From positions 50,113,554 to 50,177,553 of the forward strand of contig OX485803.1 of assembly GCA_950295325.1 (NCBI GenBank): DNA of 64,000 nt. The letters run 5' to 3'. Position numbers and translations under genes: made by a program. Below, one piece after another: positions 10,868 through 22,612 of this stretch. The DNA comes from Polytrichum commune. Lineage: Eukaryota; Streptophyta; Polytrichopsida; Polytrichales; Polytrichaceae. How positions within the stretch are numbered: the stretch's first letter is position 1; each line of letters begins with the position of its first letter. The notes under the pieces are model-generated. The model saw only the letters and a list, made by a program, of their open reading frames with translations, did no database searches and was not told the origin of the DNA.

Positions 10868-11189
10868 TCTTCTCTCCCTCTGAGTCTTCTATCCAACCAT
10901 ACATATGAGATAAGCCCAAAATCCTCCTCTTATCCTCATCACATGGCTTCTAATTATCCATTGGTCTAAAAATAAACTAAGGATAAAACTAGAAGTAAAA
11001 CTAAAAGAGATAAGCTAAGAGTAAACTAAGAGTAAAAAAAAGATAAGATTAAAAGGGTAAACTAAAAGTTACTAAGAATAAACTATGAGTAAACAAAAAG
11101 GTAATCTATATCTATTCCCTTTTGCTTTCCTCTAAATCAAAGAATTACAATGCAATACAATATAAATACACATCTATATAATGTACGCA

Positions 11190-12614
11190 TTTACATTACG
11201 ACACCGCCATGCAATACAAGTTGTTGTGCACGACACAAGACTGGAGCCCGTTGCAGGAATGCTATCTTGTGAGCAGTGAGCCGTGAGCAAAAAATTTGAA
11301 TTTTTATTCTTCAAATTTTTCAATGAAATGTATGATATAGACCCTATGACCATTTTTCTATATTTTTTATTCTCAATTGTGACTATAGAATATTCTTGTC
11401 TCGGATCCGAAAGGACATTGACAAAAAAAATTCATTTTTTTATTATCTGTTTTCATTTTTTTGAGTTTTCGTGGATAAATATTTAAAATTTTAATTTACA
11501 TTCTTATCCCTTATTTTATGTTCCCTATTATTTTGGAAGTTTTTTTTCTAAATTTTTTTTTTCGTTTTCTTCCGTTTCTTTTTATGGATGGTTTTTTCAA
11601 AAGTTTATAATTTCTTCCACTCCACGGTTATAGGCACCATCCACAGTTAAACATACCATCTACTTTTAGTCATATTTGTAAAGAAACTATACGAAGAGTC
11701 CTACTCGGTGTAAGAATTAAGTCAAATATTCTGATTTTTTTTTTAAAAAATCAATTTTTCTGCTCACTGCTCACCGCTCACAAGATAGCGTCGCTAGAGC
11801 CCGTTGGAGGGTCTCTTTGTGTGGCGCGTTGATGCGGATGGAAAGACGATGTTACTGGATAGGGAGCCTAGGCCTTGCAAACCAATACCCATGAAGAATT
11901 TGGAGGATATTGTAAAAGGCCTATCAAGCTTCATACGATATTGGGAAAGTTTGAAGATAGCAAATGTTGGTGGATCATGTTGGCATCGTTACGGGAGTTG
12001 GATACAGTATTGATCACGTGTTCGTGCTGCCTTGGCAGACCTTCACCAAGATACCCCCTTTACTTTGAAGCATGGATTTTGGCCACAAACACGTGTCGAT
12101 GCACAAGCTTCGGAGGCTAGTCTTTTGGGAAATGGAGAGGTTTGTGAGGAGTTTGATGTGGACGACCATTACGTCGGGCTTACTATCTTTCCGCACCATC
12201 ATCTTTCCCCCACCATCTTTCCGCATTGCAATGGATTGTAATGAAGGTTATATGCTCATTTTGCATCCTGGAGATGAGACATATGCAAAGCCAGTGTGGG
12301 TGGCAAAAACTTTGTTCAAACCAAATTTTGCAACTTCCAACCCTCAATTTTGACAGATTCAGGTAGAGTACTACCAACTGATGACACGGAATGAAAATGT
12401 GATTTGGCATTACGAGTGTTGGGATACAAACCTTAACTTTCAGTGGAAGGTGGATTCTGAGCACGGTCCATCTTGGATAGATACAAATTCCATATTCATA
12501 GCATGGAAACCACAAAAAAATTATAGTGGATTAGTGTCCATCCCTCAAAAGTACATAACTTTTGCAAAAGACAACCTTGCTCGGATCGCACAAGAAGCAA
12601 ACCATGTTGAATGA
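11190..12614 (+). pseudogene. Broken coding region, probably transposon-associated, split by a MITE
   Basis: To the right of the MITE a frame from 11799 reads PLEGLFVWRVDADGKTM, PRPCKPIPMKNLEDIVKG and on to a single TGA near 12013, then resumes in the same frame (ADLHQDTPFTLKHGFWPQTR, EVCEEFDVDDHYVGL). It shifts frame near 12200-12240 and continues with LHPGDETYAKPVWVAKTLF, a stop near 12352, then WHYECWDTNLNFQWKVD and VSIPQKYITFAKDNLARI, ending at 12614. Left of the MITE the sequence reads in frame into the same junction (CTTQDWSPL). So the MITE landed in a coding exon of a gene already decaying or since decayed. I do not recognise the family. Confidence 0.45.
11261..11789. mobile_element. 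MITE with long imperfect inverted ends
   Basis: The left end GCTATCTTGTGAGCAGTGAG and the right end, as its complement GCTATCTTGTGAGCGGTGAG, match over about 45 bp. The interior is AT-rich without genes. A 14-bp direct repeat (GAGCCCGTTGCAGG at 11244-11257, GAGCCCGTTGGAGG at 11797-11810) sits just outside the ends. Its position suggests it derives from the insertion, but 14 bp is longer than usual and 3 and 7 extra bases lie between it and the inverted ends. Superfamily unclear, possibly Mutator-like. Confidence 0.75.
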
Positions 12615-13190
12615 GACATTGGTAGGATTGTGTTATCATGATTATAGTTTCATATGTAACTAGTAGATACATATTAGTCATATGTGTGCTCTTCAAAATT
12701 GGTGTAGAGTTTGGGTTGAACTTACAAACGCTATATTGTTTGGGGTTGGATGAATATCCATATAGAATATTTTCCAACAAATGTGAACTTCATTTTATTA
12801 TTATGTGGGGGACTAAATTGTAGGGTTGAATAAATTCTCATTTATTACATGATGCTATGTAGGTCGTAGTGTATATACTTTATTTGGAACAACTCTGTTC
12901 ATGTGAAGGAATTTCATATATAAACAACAATTGATATGAATTATTCGGTCAATATCGATGGAGGAATTTCATGAGAGCATAACATACATGTAGCTGTGAA
13001 TACCATGCAAGCAATGGCCACTCCGAACGCGTGTGGAAGAAATGTGTATTTCCATCCGACAATCAATGGAAACATCAAGTGTATCATGATTTGATGTTTG
13101 GTGGAACACGTGACAAAATAGTGGTCAAAAGAACCGCAATGAGAAAACCACTACGGGTTTTTTTCGCCGTGTTTTCTACTAGTGATGGGG
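12615..13190. other. Intergenic, nothing recognised
   Basis: There is no convincing coding region. An imperfect inverted repeat (aagaaccgcaatgagaaaac) near 13120-13175 resembles sequence at 51575-51625. Confidence 0.35.
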
Positions 13191-13281
13191 CTGGGGTGAA
13201 CCAACCCGTACACTGGTCTTTGGAGGGAAGGGTTTAGGCATCCAACAAGGAACGAGTGTATGGGTTAGTTCGCCCAAATCC
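13191..13281 (+). ncRNA. Long-stem hairpin 1, candidate small-RNA precursor
   Basis: The 5' arm (GGGGTGAACCAACCCGTACA, then CTGGTC) pairs with the 3' arm (AACGAGTGTATGGGTTAGTT, then CGCCC) over about 34 positions, with a few G:U pairs and isolated mismatches. The loop is about 20 nt (gaagggtttaggcat). Size and stem length are in the range of plant MIRNA precursors. The arms match no miRNA family I can recall. Either strand could be the transcribed one. Confidence 0.45.
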
Positions 13282-13378
13282 AAAGAATGAGATGAGAACA
13301 ATAGAAGTTATACTGTTTGTGAACTTGGATGTCATTGTAAAAAAGGTTGATGTAACAAGTCATTGCCAAAGAATGGGG

Positions 13379-13470
13379 CCGGGGTGAACCAACCCGTACA
13401 TTGGTTCCGTGGAGGGAAGGGTTTAGGCATCCAACAAGGAACGAGTGTATGGGTTAGTTCGCCCAAATCC
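13379..13470 (+). ncRNA. Long-stem hairpin 2, candidate small-RNA precursor
   Basis: This is a direct repeat of hairpin 1, 188 bp downstream. The whole unit, including about 95 bp of flank (aaaaatg.gatgagaaca), is duplicated. Arm sequences are kept, with changes such as cactgg to cattgg; the loop is identical in its core. Confidence 0.45.
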
Positions 13471-14066
13471 AAAAAATGGGATGAGAACAGTAGAAGTTAT
13501 ATTGTTTGTGGACTTGGACGTCATTGTAAAAAAGGCTGACGTAACAAGTCAGGGTCAATTGCATCACTTGCTGGTCACGGGTGTGACGAGTGCTGATGCC
13601 TGCGATCCGCACTGAAAGGCTCCCCAAATTAACTTATTACCTCTAATAAGTCCGGGGCTGAGTCAGTGTCCTTCTCATTCCTGATGAACTAACTCAACGT
13701 ATAAGTGTATCACACAGTTTCCCATAACTGCAACCAGTGATGACTTAAGCACATCTGTGGCATGCATGAGTTGCAGCATCGAATTTGGAATAGCACTGAC
13801 GGGCAGCAGTAAGTTAAGTCCAGTGGAGGACAAAGTGTACCAGAATGTCGGTGATAGAGCCTGCAGTGCTGTTGAATTGAATCAAATTAACTGAATTCAC
13901 CATATGCGTGAGGCTGTCAGTGGTCATCAGCAGATCAGTTTATCTCTTTCTCCTTTCTTTGGAAACACGTGACATATATGCTTCCCAATTACCGCCAGCC
14001 TCCCGCCACAACCCATGAAACCAGCCGACCCCAAATCGCCGCTGACACATATAAGCTTATAGGCCG
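13471..14066. other. Spacer between hairpins 2 and 3
   Basis: Up to about 13555 this is the duplicated flank of hairpin 2. The remainder has mixed composition and carries no gene that I can support. Confidence 0.35.
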
Positions 14067-14159
14067 GCTGGGGTGGACCAACCCGTACACTGGTTCCTTG
14101 GAGGCAAGGGTTTAGGCATCCAACAAGGAGCGAGTGTATGGGTTGGTTCGTCCAAATCC
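14067..14159 (+). ncRNA. Long-stem hairpin 3, candidate small-RNA precursor
   Basis: A third, more diverged copy lies about 600 bp from hairpin 2. The 3' arm reads GGGTTGGTTCG where copies 1 and 2 read GGGTTAGTTCG. This turns a C:A mismatch in the stem into C:G, so pairing is better than in the other copies. The loop gcaagggtttaggcat is conserved. Confidence 0.45.
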
Positions 14160-14857
14160 ACATAGGCCCATCGAACAAGACCTGCAAATGGGTAGATACA
14201 ATTCATATGGGGAAAGAGACAACTTATTGATGTATTTTTAGTTTCATAAGCTTTTTGGTTTCCAGGACTCTGAAATCAATTTCATTTCATTTCATTGGTG
14301 TGGTCGTCTATACACTGCAAAAATACACTACTTATTACTTATTTGGGTGTTCAATTAATTTAGATTTTCTTTTCTTTGATTAAATTTTATTGCAAAAAAA
14401 GCCACTACAAATGTACACATCAACGTACATCATAGATGGGTCCATTCACACTAAAATGATCCGTACTTGCCCCTTTTTGGTGACTCCTTCCAAAGGACAC
14501 TACAAAAAAAGAAGTAAAGATAAGGCGGGATTGAACTTTCAATGCCAATAGCTCGATGGGTGCAGAGAGGCGCACATCTGGGTCCCCGACATTTAAGCAC
14601 AGGGGCACATCTAGATTCTTAGGATGGGGTTGTCTTCATCCTATCCATACAATGTTCTCTACATTGTCCTTAGATTGCCGTTGCATTGCTTGCATGTTTT
14701 TGTTGGGCCTTTGGTGTGTGGAATAATAAAATCTGTTAGGTTGATCATTGAGGTATTGTTAGATTAATGTTGCCTCACTTCAAATGACAGTGTTTGTTAT
14801 TCCTAGCATTCCAAGATTGTGTAGGAGTTCTTAGCATAGCAAAATGGGCAAGGCTAA
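14160..14857. other. Intergenic, nothing recognised
   Basis: AT-rich single-copy-looking sequence with no supportable gene. A TAA at 14855-14857 is the left target duplication of the next MITE. Confidence 0.35.
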
Positions 14858-15306
14858 GGGGCGGTTTACACTATGGACCAAGAGCCATGACCATGAAATT
14901 CTAAAATCTGTGATTGGAGAGTAAAGTGCTCTTGGTCCCATTTGGCTTTACACTACCTTGAAAAAAGGAGAATGACCACTAACTTTGAGGTCCCCAAAAA
15001 CTACTAAAATCTGCCATTTGGATAATATGCCATGGTCCAACGGGTTTTCCGTTGAGGCGAGGCAAAATGCTCGACTCAACGGAAATCAAGGGAGCCGTAA
15101 GGCTGAAAATCAGCCATTGGCCGAATTTTTTTGTAATATTTTTTTTTCCCGAATTTTTTTGACGTTACTGTATTTATATTAAAAAAATCAGCCCAAAGTT
15201 GTCCCGGTCCAAATCCACTTTACACTACAAGAGTGACCAAGCCACTCAAAAATCCATTTTTGATTTTTCTTGGTCATGGCTCTTGGTCCATAGTGTAAAC
15301 CGCCCC
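14858..15306. mobile_element. PIF/Harbinger-like (Tourist-type) MITE
   Basis: It has perfect inverted ends of about 36 bp (GGGGCGGTTTACACTATGG, then ACCAAGAGCCATGACCA) and is flanked by TAA on both sides (14855-14857, 15307-15309). A 3-bp TAA duplication with G-rich ends is typical of Tourist-type elements. It is 449 bp long with no coding capacity. Internal words (atggtccaacgggttt) recur in the elements at 45707 and 50882. Confidence 0.9.
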
Positions 15307-18300
15307 TAAGAAATGTTCAAGGCCCAAAAGGGCTTTGGACTTCTCAATATAGTTCCCTCCTTGGGAGGTTGTTGATTATGGAGTGCAAAGCTATGACTAT
15401 TTTGTGAATGTGAGGCTCTTACATGGTAGTGGAGTGAACCCAAAGAGAAACCTTAGTTGGAACCTCATGTATTAGAAGCGGATGTTATTGGGGTTTTTGG
15501 TGCAATAGGGAAATATAAAACCACAAATGAAAAGTTGCACCTAAACACCTTGAAAATTTTAGTTAAATGATATTGGCAAATTTATGGGATGTCACACATC
15601 ACAAATAATAACTTCCAAGCTTGGGTAGTGAAAGGATACATAGCTCAAATGAAGGATGTTGAGGTTAATTGGGCCAAGGCAACATAGTCTATTGCTCAAG
15701 GAAAAATGAGGAGGGAGGAAACTATGTTTTAAGTAGATCTAGACTTATTCATAAGTTCTAGACTTAAATTATTTTATAGGTGTAGTTTTATTGGCGAACC
15801 CTATGATAGAAATGAATGCAACTAATTCTAGATGTGGATTGCATCTCTTGTTGTAGCACACTTTAGATGCATGCACTTTGTGTTATTTGTGTAAAATACA
15901 CATCTAGAGGGAAATTGACCACATTGCTTCTCAAAATATGTATATTGGGAATTTTATCATACTCTTCACAAGCACCATCATCTACATCATCATACTCTTC
16001 ACCATCACCATCATGAAATGAAATAAAGTATGTTTTTAAAAGGTCTAGAATTATGAAGGCATCAATGATAATCTGGATTTACCCTGTAGCCAAGATTGTT
16101 ACTTGCATTTTGGTGTTTTTTTGTTGATGGGTTCCGATTTTTGGGCCATTCTTTGTAACGTGTATTACATATTTATTGTTTATTGTTTATTTACAACCTC
16201 TCATTCAACTAGGACTCCTTTACTAGAAGACTAGAGGTGCTACCCTGAGTGCTCTAGCAGCCCTAAAGGTAAAGGGAGTTAACTAGTTGAAGCTATGGTT
16301 TTACACTTGGTTCTACCTCGTAAGTAACGACCATTAGTTAAGTGCACTTAGAATTATCCTAAAGGCATGGAGGGAGAGCTTGCTAGCATATACTTAACTA
16401 CTAGTTGGAGGTGGCCTCAACTCATAGTAGTATCTAGTATATAAGCTCTAAGGTTGGGAGGAACATGCCTCTTGAATCTCATAATATTTGAGAACGTTAC
16501 ATTCTTGTTCTCGTGCTTTTGGCATTCTTGTTCTTGATCTAGGTGTTGTTGTTTGGTGGTGATGATACCTTAAACATGAGATGTTACATTCTTAGTTGGT
16601 GTTACATGAGTTGTAGTCTTGATGGGGTTTCGATTGGATCCCATCTTATGTTGTTTTACCTATTCTTATGTTTTCAACGTCCTTGTTCTTGTTCTTGTTT
16701 TATCTTTGGTATGTCCGTAGATTTATGAAGGAAGGTGCTTCGATGTCACTTGTATGCAAAATAATGGGGTCTCTGCAATGAAAGGGTCATGGTCGGCCAT
16801 GAGTGAGGGGTCCAAATCAGGAGCCCTTGACACATGTGTCATGCAATGTTGCAACCGGTGATAGATTTGTTGACCCTTTTGCGAGTCATGCAACAACAAC
16901 ATGTGTGATAATTTTTTCACTTTGTTTTCTTGATTTATTTGTATGTTTTTTTTTACTTTGGTAGTGTTGCTTTGTGGTGGGAACTCAAGTTTGTTGTGGG
17001 TATAGGAGGGATGGATTCCAGTGTGTAGCAGATCATAAGCTCCTTTTAAGATAGAGATGTGGTCACATATAAAGGCTATGGAAGTCTAAGACATGTCTAC
17101 TATGAGTTTATTCAAAAGGAAATTGATGTGTTGTTGAAGTCTCTTGCGTTGTAATGAGAGGATTGTTGTGCTTTAGTTCCTTGATATAGTGGAGTGTTGG
17201 TTTCGATTGCAGTTCAAGAATTGGTGCATGTTGATGAGTTCTCCCAACACAAATCCTTCAACCCCCTATGTCAAAGTGTTTGCTAAGATGCTCATCCTTT
17301 TTTTTACGAACTTGAAGAGTATCGAGGGAGGCTTGATGGTAGCATCATGGTAAGTTCCAAAAATTTGTGTAGTTTTCAGCTTGTAATATTTACTGTGTTA
17401 TATATACTAATTGTAAATTGATCAATTAATTTTGTGATGTTAGTGGTTTGCAGCCTCTATGTGGCATTTTTAGTGTATGCAAAGTTTGTGAAGTCGATCC
17501 AAGTTGTCAACCACGGGGGGTGCATCTACACTTAATTTAAGTATACATGTGTGAGAACCCCCTATTTCATAGGGCGTGTTTACCTTCATTCGTTGAAAAA
17601 TTTCCACTCTATAAGTAGCTAAATTTCTACTGGATGGTATTTTCTAACTCCCTATTATTACATTTAAATTTTAGAGTTGCATAATTATAATCATCCTATC
17701 TTATTTATAAGTTATAAAAAATTGGTGTGAACAATTTGCACATACATTACGCATACAATACACTATACATATATTACACTATGCAAATATTATTCTGCAT
17801 ATTATACACATACAATCATCTTACTATAAACTTTAGGATATTGCATATGGTTCTTGAACCCTCTAGGAAACCCTAAACAAGCCAGCTAACCCTTCTATCG
17901 CTGGATGACGGTACTTTTCATCCAAAGATGATCATTTCAACAAATCCATCCACAAGTACACATACATTTTTGCCTATTTCTCATCCAATGCCACTAATGG
18001 TAGATGATTTATGTTGCACTTATAAATAAAAAATCTAAACTTAATTCTATTTATGCTACTTTACATCTAAATTTAAAAATACCACAACTTAGACCACATT
18101 GTACATTATATATAATTCCCAAATTCACATTTAGAGGACGCTATTGTATATCTAAGAAAAATATAAAAATTATGTGTCTTGAATAAAATCCACCCTACAT
18201 GTGGTTTTCTACATTTTTTCCAGTGCCCCCCTCCCCCTAGACACAATGTCACCCCTGCATCTTGCTCTCATTATTTTTGTATCATAATTGGGCAACCATA

Positions 18301-19094
18301 TGGTCCTTTCTATACACTAATTCCAAAATCTATAAAATTTTGCACTATACTTGCAAAATTTGCACTCCACCTTCTTGGGCGTAGAAGTCCACTCTGTGGG
18401 CACGTACCAAGGCTTCCATTTGCTTCATGTACCCATACCAATACCACCCACTACCTCTGTTCACTTGCAATGAGTGCCTACAAGCAATCAAAGTCATATA
18501 GAGTCAACATGAATGTTGAGTGTCAATGAGGGCTTTATAGTCCCAACGTATTCACCAACAAATAGTCAACAAATCTAGATCAATTGCCATGTCGATTACT
18601 GTCCAGCTGCTAATTAGGTGTAGTAGTTTATCTTGTGGCAATGGAGGCACAATGATTTCCTTGTTTTTAGCAAAGGCTAAATAAAATATATGCAAAAAAA
18701 TCTTTTTTTATACTAGGTCAACTACGGCAAGAATCAAGGGGGAATTACTCCATTTGACCTTGTGGAGTCAACTGCTATCTTGTGCAATTGACTGCTATCT
18801 TGAGCAGTCACTTGCACCATCAACTACTTATGATAGTAGCAAACCATAACATTGATTCTTATCATGAGAAGTCGACTTTGTGATGATTTTGTAAAAATAA
18901 CATTGTGTAGTAACGATTTTTCTTACCATAGAAATGTCCGCATGATGTCATGTCTAAACGTGATGCAATGTGATGTGATGCCCAATGGCCAATCAACCTA
19001 AACAATATTCTACACTTGCATATACATAATTAATTGGCATCCATGCACACAAGATGACAAAAGATTAAAGATAATAATATTGATGTTGTAAAAC
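15307..19094. other. Long intergenic stretch
   Basis: There is no supportable gene over 3.8 kb. A repeat lies at 15795-16010. At 17510-17525 the motif cacggggggtgcat resembles the end of the hAT-like element at 34110, but no partner end was found. The region from about 17.6 to 18.2 kb is very AT-rich. Confidence 0.4.
15795..16010 (+). repeat. Dispersed repeat, copy 1
   Basis: It matches 33545-33730 in the same orientation: cctatgatagaaatga, gcatctcttgttgtag and ttgcttctcaaa.tatgtat occur in the same order with substitutions and indels. No terminal structure is visible. Confidence 0.6.
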
Positions 19095-19529
19095 GGGGAG
19101 GTCACTCCATTGTCAAGTTGAACACCATGTGCAAACAAAGTTTGCTACCTCTATATTACATGCCATAGAGAATTTTCAATTTTATGATTTTTTTCTATAT
19201 ATACATAACCATTAATAGTATCTTTTGTATATTTTTTTGAAATTTTTGGTCATCTTCATTTTTGTAGTAATTTTTTTAGTTCAATTTTGTGTCATTCTAG
19301 TTAGAAACGGTATGTCTTATAAAAAATTATTTAAAAAATTTAAAAATTTAAAATCATCACATTTAGTTACTGAATTTTTACTATGTAAGAGGTACCATGT
19401 ATATCTACTCATAAAAATTTTTGATAAAAGTTTGACCGATGTTGGTGATGCTTTATATGAAAAGTAGGATTTTTTACATGTAAAATGTTTGCACGTGGTT
19501 ATTCAACTTTACAATGGAGTGACCTCCCC
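19095..19529. mobile_element. MITE with about 42-bp inverted ends
   Basis: The left end GGGGAGGTCACTCCATTGTC and the complement of the right end GGGGAGGTCACTCCATTGTA match, continuing through aagttgaa and the g-c-a-c motif. The 435-bp interior is very AT-rich. No clear target duplication adjoins the ends; a ttgtaa word occurs a few bases out on both sides. Superfamily not assigned. Confidence 0.8.
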
Positions 19530-20892
19530 ATGTGTTGTAAGTTGGGATCTTAGAAATTGTTGTTCTATGAACATGCAACAAACCCTTACTAGGTTGCTCA
19601 GATTAAAACTCACATCCAAAACTTTGTCAAATATTTAGCATCATTTACCCCTCCCCCTCATGTATACTGATTAGTATCCACCATGTTGGATAAAGGTGCA
19701 TACACAAATTGAGCTGATGTAGTGAAATTTGTTGAATATCACATGTTGGTGGTAACAGGGAAGTGGACATATGTGACAACCTATGACACGTAAATGTTTT
19801 CATACTAAAGTGATGATTACAATGAAAGTATCTTTGTGAGTAGCTATTACTAGCAGTCGACTTCCCTCCAAATTTTTTTGAATCTTTAGATCTTGTTGGC
19901 TACAAAATCTAATAGTCTAGAGAAATAAATAAATAAATAAATAAATATCGTTTTAAATTTTTTAAATTTAAATTTTTTAGTCAAATGTAATTTTTTTTGT
20001 TTTTATATTTTAAAAAATATATTTTTTAGTCAAATGCTATGTCGGCTACTACTATGTGGACCATCATGTCAAATAGAAAATAAAGTCGGCCATACAATTG
20101 ACAAGGGAGTTGATTGTATCAATTAACCCCTAGGTGAACTATCAAACTTACCCCATGCTAATGTGGTGTTTTGCATCCACCATCACAAGATGATGTGACA
20201 TGATGGATGCTGACATGTAATCACTAGGTGGTAGTAAATAGATTTTGTATTGAACATGCAACCCACACATAATTATCTTGAATAACATTTAGTGTACTAA
20301 ATATTACCACTAATGTGTGCTTGATGATTACTAGTATTTACCACCATGTTGAGTTAACCACACTAATTCAAAAGCCATTGATGTTTAGTGATTTTCTTAA
20401 CAATAGATGTCATGTAATCATTGACACACTTGTTACGATTTGATAGCAATGTTTTTATGATTGTGCCATTTATAGCATTATTAAAATCACAAACCACCAT
20501 GTGACTTCTTTTCTCTTTTGTTTACATTTTTCATTGACAACATGGCCTAATACTCTACACTAAAGGGTCATCATGTACTCTATGAAAAAAGCACATGATA
20601 CATGCCAACCACAACAACAACCACCCTCTATCTACCCCATCATCACCACTACATTGCATGGTTGGGGCATGGCTAGCCACTTTTAGGGTAGTTGTTCAAA
20701 CTTCATGCTCATATGGCACCACTAGAGAGCTTTAGGGCCAACTTGGTCCGGGGAGAAAGTTGAGGAAGCAACCACTGCAATCACTACAATCCAAGGTCTA
20801 GCCAAGGCTAATAAAGATAATAGTCGATTCATTTTTTCGTGATCAAGTCCAAGACCTAAATCGATGATTGTTGTAATTTGAAAGAACGGCCC
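19530..20892. other. Intergenic, AT-rich, with an (AAAT)n tract
   Basis: An AAAT microsatellite lies at about 19923-19948. I see no gene. Confidence 0.4.
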
Positions 20893-20985
20893 ACCATCAA
20901 CCACAACCACAAGCATTCGCACACTACAAGTGAGAATGACAAAATTCATAGTTTTGGTAGATTGTGGTGGTTAAACACAACCTTT
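20893..20985 (+). repeat. Short dispersed repeat, copy 1 (partner at 25858)
   Basis: About 90 bp match 25858-25946 in direct orientation: accacaaccacaagca.tcg, cacact.caagtg, aatgacaaaattc. The ends contain complementary words (accacaac / gtgtggt type), hinting at a small inverted-repeat element. The two copies bracket the glutaredoxin region. Confidence 0.6.
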
Positions 20986-21299
20986 GCATAAACGACCTTC
21001 CAGACACTCATAATTGGCGTGGTTATTCATATCTAATGTCACCAAATATGTTCATCAATTATTTGAAGAATCACGAACCTACATTCACTGGTGGCTATAT
21101 TCCATGTAGAGAGAATGGGCACTCCTGGCCAACAAAACAGTGTGCTTTTTTGTCTTATCCTCAAGTAGGTACAAATGTTTTCTCGTGAGTGATGTCATGT
21201 TTCCATGAGTGTGTAGGTCATGTTGATCGTTTGCAAGAGATCGAGATGAGATCAATATACTTAAGCTTACATCAGCTAGGCTTCTGTTGATCCCTCCTG

Positions 21300-22205
21300 G
21301 GCCCTAGAGACATTCAATTATTCTTGTGGAAAGCAGTTTGCTGCATGTGCACAGACACCACCAATTCCATCTCATGTAAAAGTAATAAGGTAATCGGGTT
21401 GACTCCTTAAGTTGTTGGACATTGTCCAACATGAAGTCATCATGAGAGCTGCGGCAACAACTTAGGCTTCCAGTAACTAATGACTTGCAGGTCCTCATGT
21501 GATGACACAACACAAATTTCTGTGATCAGTTGGTTGGTAGGTAGCTCGTGTCCTTATCCTCTGGCCACCGCTAGTTCTTGGATTGCGACAGAGCAATGTC
21601 ATAATCCCTAGAATAATGAATGATTATCTATGTCCACTATTGATAATTGATAATTGAGGTTGTATGCTGTGAAAAATACGCCAAGTCGTAGTATCACATT
21701 GGAACATTAAGTTCCTTTGTTAAAGTATGCGAGGTAGGAAACTAATTATCCAGGCTTACGAATTTGTGACAAGGTGCCCTGCAAACCGAATTGTGGGTTA
21801 AGATGCACAGGTTAGGCACATTCTCAATTAGCTTAGCAGTGAGTTAATTAAGTGCCTTCTGAAGACTTCTGATCAGAATCTCACACCTCTCAATATAATG
21901 GTAAGGGCAGTTGGAGGCTAGCGTTACTGCAAAAGAACATCAAAGCAACTCTTTTTCATCCTCGGACCTGAAACATTCAATGATATAAGTCATGAGGTCT
22001 TGATTGGCAGAACTTTCTGTACTCCGGGCTCAGCATGCAATGTACCTCGACTTGCAATGCTTATCCAACCTGACCCCTTCATGCAAAAGTAGAAGCCTAC
22101 GTACTGCAAAGAGCTGTCTGCAGTCAGTGATTGCCAGTCTTTCCGATCCACCACACTAATGATCCTTGAAATTCGACTGTGAGGACGGAGGGGAGTTGTT
22201 TGCAA
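21300..22205 (-). pseudogene. Degenerate coding-like region, family not recognised
   Basis: Two minus-strand frames (21513-21304 and 22205-21990) have gene-like codon composition, balanced base use and no repeats, unlike the surrounding AT-rich DNA. The frames are short and interrupted, and no motif is diagnostic. A decayed host gene is my best guess. Confidence 0.2.
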
Positions 22206-22443
22206 AGTTCCACAACTTCACAACGACAGTCCTTCTTGAACCCCTTTGGTAGTTGGAGGTCTGATGTTCAAGGATAGCAAAATTCTTGAAGCAGACTGCG
22301 AATCTGCTTCCTGCTAAATCCACCAGCACGGGGACACTTCTCTCAGTGACAAGTAAGCCTACTGTTAATCAGGATTTGAGGTACAGTTATAACCATTATA
22401 ACTGTTCTCTAGAAATAAGAATAGAAATACGTAATGGAAATTT

Positions 22444-22612
22444 GTGACACTTCGCTCACTACAGAAAACTGTTCCCGATCCTCGAGAACAGTCTGACACT
22501 AATTCTCCCACTACACAAAACTGCTCAAAATTGAGCGACAGACATCCCTTAAAACATTATTTGACACTTCTCTCGCGGCCCAAAATTGTTCAGGAATTGA
22601 GCTCCAGTAACA
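22444..22612 (+). repeat. Imperfect short repeats with CACTAC words
   Basis: Three spaced motifs of the type tgacact(t).ct(c)...cacaaaactg.tc occur at about 22446, 22496 and 22561. CACTACAGAAAACTG (22459) and CACTACACAAAACTG (22512) look like CACTA-element termini or subterminal repeats. No opposite terminus was found. Confidence 0.35.

Noticed and set aside
19225-19467. An 80-codon frame, Phe/Ile/Lys-rich
   Set aside because: It lies within the AT-rich interior of the MITE at 19095-19529 and reflects base composition.
22459-22526. CACTACAGAAAAC and CACTACACAAAAC as CACTA transposon termini
   Set aside because: No complementary TAGTG terminus with a 3-bp duplication could be found within reach, so no element is called.
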